Source of the DNA: Allobosea sp. CRIB-10
GTDB lineage: Bacteria > Pseudomonadota > Alphaproteobacteria > Rhizobiales > Beijerinckiaceae
Direction of reading: 5' to 3'
NCBI RefSeq assembly: GCF_900112185.1
Contig: NZ_FOKP01000003.1
Location: forward strand, 248,001 to 312,000
DNA length: 64,000 nt
Part shown: positions 62,844 through 64,000 of the stretch, in pieces
How the letters are laid out: each line of letters starts with the position of its first letter
Numbering within the stretch: the first letter of the stretch is position 1
Translations under genes and position numbers: made by a program
The notes under the pieces: model-generated
What the model was told of the DNA's origin: nothing
The model's database searches: none
The model's input: the letters and a program-made list of their open reading frames with translations, nothing else

Positions 62844-64000
62844 CGAGCGCTGCGAATACCGGCCCGGCCGGCGGACTGAAGCCCGTGACGACGCGGGTGA
62901 TGAACCTCGCGCATGTCCTGACGCGCAATGCCCGCTGCTTCGCAGATCGCCCCGGGCTGATCTGGGGAGAGCGGCAATGGAGCTGGGCCGAGCTCGACGC
63001 GGCGGCACACGCGCTCTGCGCGGCGCTGGCGGCGCGCGGCATCGGCAAGGGCGACCGCATCCTAGTCCACTCGAAGAATTGCGACGAGATGTTCGTCTCG
63101 ATGTTCGCCGCCTTCCGGTTGGGCGCCGTCTGGGTGCCGACCAATTTCCGGCTGATGCCGGACGAGGTCGCCTGGCTCGCGACCTCCTCGGGCGCCAGGG
63201 GCTTCCTCTGCCATGGCGATTTCCCCGATCATGCCGCGGCGGTCGCCAGGGAGAGCAAGGCGCTGCAGTTCACCTGGCGGATCGGTGCGGGCGCCTTCGG
63301 CGAGACGACGCTGACGGAGGCGATCGCCGCGCATCAGGGCAGCCGCGTGCCGGACGCCGTCGTCGACCGCGACGATCCCTGCTGGTTCTTCTTTACCTCG
63401 GGGACCACCGGACGCTCCAAGGCGGCGGTGCTCACCCATGGCCAGATGGGCTTCGTCATCACCAACCATCTCGCCGACCTCGTGCCGGGCTCGACGGAAG
63501 CCGACGCATCGCTCGTGGTCGCGCCGCTCTCGCATGGCGCCGGCGTGCACCAGCTCGTGCTCTCGGCCCGTGGCGCGCCCTCGATCCTGCTGCCGACCGA
63601 GCGCTTCGACATCGACGAAGCCTTCCGGCTGATCGAAAAGCACCGGGTCACCAATATCTTCACGGTGCCGACGATCCTGAAGATGCTGGTCGAGCATCCG
63701 GCCGTCGACCAGCACGATCATTCCAGCCTGCGCCATGTCATCTATGCCGGCGCGCCGATGTATCGCGAGGACCAGAAGACCGCGCTGAAGAAGCTCGGCA
63801 AGGTGCTGGTGCAGTATTTCGGCCTCGGCGAGGTCACCGGCAACATCACGGTGCTGCCGACCCATCTGCACGAGGAAGAGGACGGGCCGGCGGCGCGCAT
63901 CGGCAGCTGCGGCGTCGAGCGCACCGGCATCCAGGTCTCGATCCAGAACGACGAGGGCGAAGAGCTCAAGCCCTTCGAGACCGGCGAGATCTGCGTGATC
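62840..64000 (+). CDS. AMP-dependent acyl-CoA synthetase (3' truncated by window)
   Basis: The frame is open from the ATG at 62840 to the window edge (387 codons). The adenylation signature TSGTTGRSKAAVLTHG lies near residue 185. YFGLGEVTGNITVLPTHL (the A5-like motif) is near residue 330. Long-chain/class I ANL family. It follows the IclR regulator by a 4-bp ATGA overlap. With the TRAP system it suggests that an imported carboxylate is activated to a CoA ester, which is inference. Confidence 0.88.
   Translation, partial: MTSAANTGPAGGLKPVTTRVMNLAHVLTRNARCFADRPGLIWGERQWSWAELDAAAHALCAALAARGIGKGDRILVHSKNCDEMFVSMFAAFRLGAVWVPTNFRLMPDEVAWLATSSGARGFLCHGDFPDHAAAVARESKALQFTWRIGAGAFGETTLTEAIAAHQGSRVPDAVVDRDDPCWFFFTSGTTGRSKAAVLTHGQMGFVITNHLADLVPGSTEADASLVVAPLSHGAGVHQLVLSARGAPSILLPTERFDIDEAFRLIEKHRVTNIFTVPTILKMLVEHPAVDQHDHSSLRHVIYAGAPMYREDQKTALKKLGKVLVQYFGLGEVTGNITVLPTHLHEEEDGPAARIGSCGVERTGIQVSIQNDEGEELKPFETGEICVI

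Overview
The window is 64 kb of GC-rich chromosomal DNA in which almost every base is coding, with short intergenic gaps and many ATGA/GTGA start-stop overlaps. Gene content and style (zwf-pgl-eda, TRAP and ABC uptake operons, a five-step hut pathway with HutF and HutG, candidate EcfG-type GGAAC-N16-CGTT promoters, transglutaminase/ATP-grasp/alpha-E clusters, palindromic intergenic repeats) point to an alphaproteobacterium of the Hyphomicrobiales. A Bosea-like genus is my best guess from familiarity and is not proven. I see no tRNA, rRNA, CRISPR array, prophage or transposase. The only classical mobile-type module is a small Phd/VapC-type toxin-antitoxin pair.

Layout. 0-4 kb: the 5' end of purC, an M20 amidohydrolase coupled to an LhgO-like FAD oxidoreductase, and GIY-YIG and DUF2239 genes. 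3.7-6.6 kb: zwf-pgl-eda (Entner-Doudoroff entry and exit, edd not seen). 6.7-12 kb: a five-gene peptide-type ABC importer. 12.2-19.8 kb: transglutaminase-DUF2126, circularly permuted ATP-grasp/alpha-E fusion, second transglutaminase, HAD phosphatase; this is the best candidate for an uncharacterised biochemical system. 20-24 kb: an aldehyde dehydrogenase and a c-di-GMP pair (GAF protein and MASE1-GGDEF cyclase). 24-28.1 kb: a stress/envelope island made of a 50-residue membrane protein, a transglutaminase-lipid kinase-PAP2 operon, a PRC-barrel protein and a glycine-zipper lipoprotein. These are preceded by GGAAC-N16-(C/G)GTT-like promoters, so they look like one general-stress regulon.

28.2-36.5 kb: the complete hut locus, hutC-hutF diverging from hutI-hutH-hutG-hutU-hutD across two 16-bp operators. 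36.6-39.7 kb: a divergent pair of citrate-synthase paralogues, one with an N-terminal helix-turn-helix, then the toxin-antitoxin pair. 39.7-45.6 kb: CFA synthase and a TRAP operon with its FCD regulator. 45.7-50.5 kb: a NitT/TauT-type ABC operon with a DNA-glycosylase gene nested in it, and a divergent ThDP enzyme. Its intergenic region carries a hut-operator-like palindrome. 50.6-56.5 kb: MsrA, a histone-deacetylase-like amidohydrolase, a GGDEF-EAL protein, and a TetR/acyl-CoA dehydrogenase operon with a likely operator. 56.6-58.4 kb: a secreted glycine-rich mini-protein facing an outer-membrane barrel-like protein. 58.6-64 kb: a second TRAP system, an IclR regulator and a truncated acyl-CoA synthetase.

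Dispersed palindromic repeats are a theme. One ~95-bp family occurs four times (two of them inside operons), another ~116-bp family twice, and several single-copy palindromes sit between genes. One of these supplies the last codons and stop of hutD.
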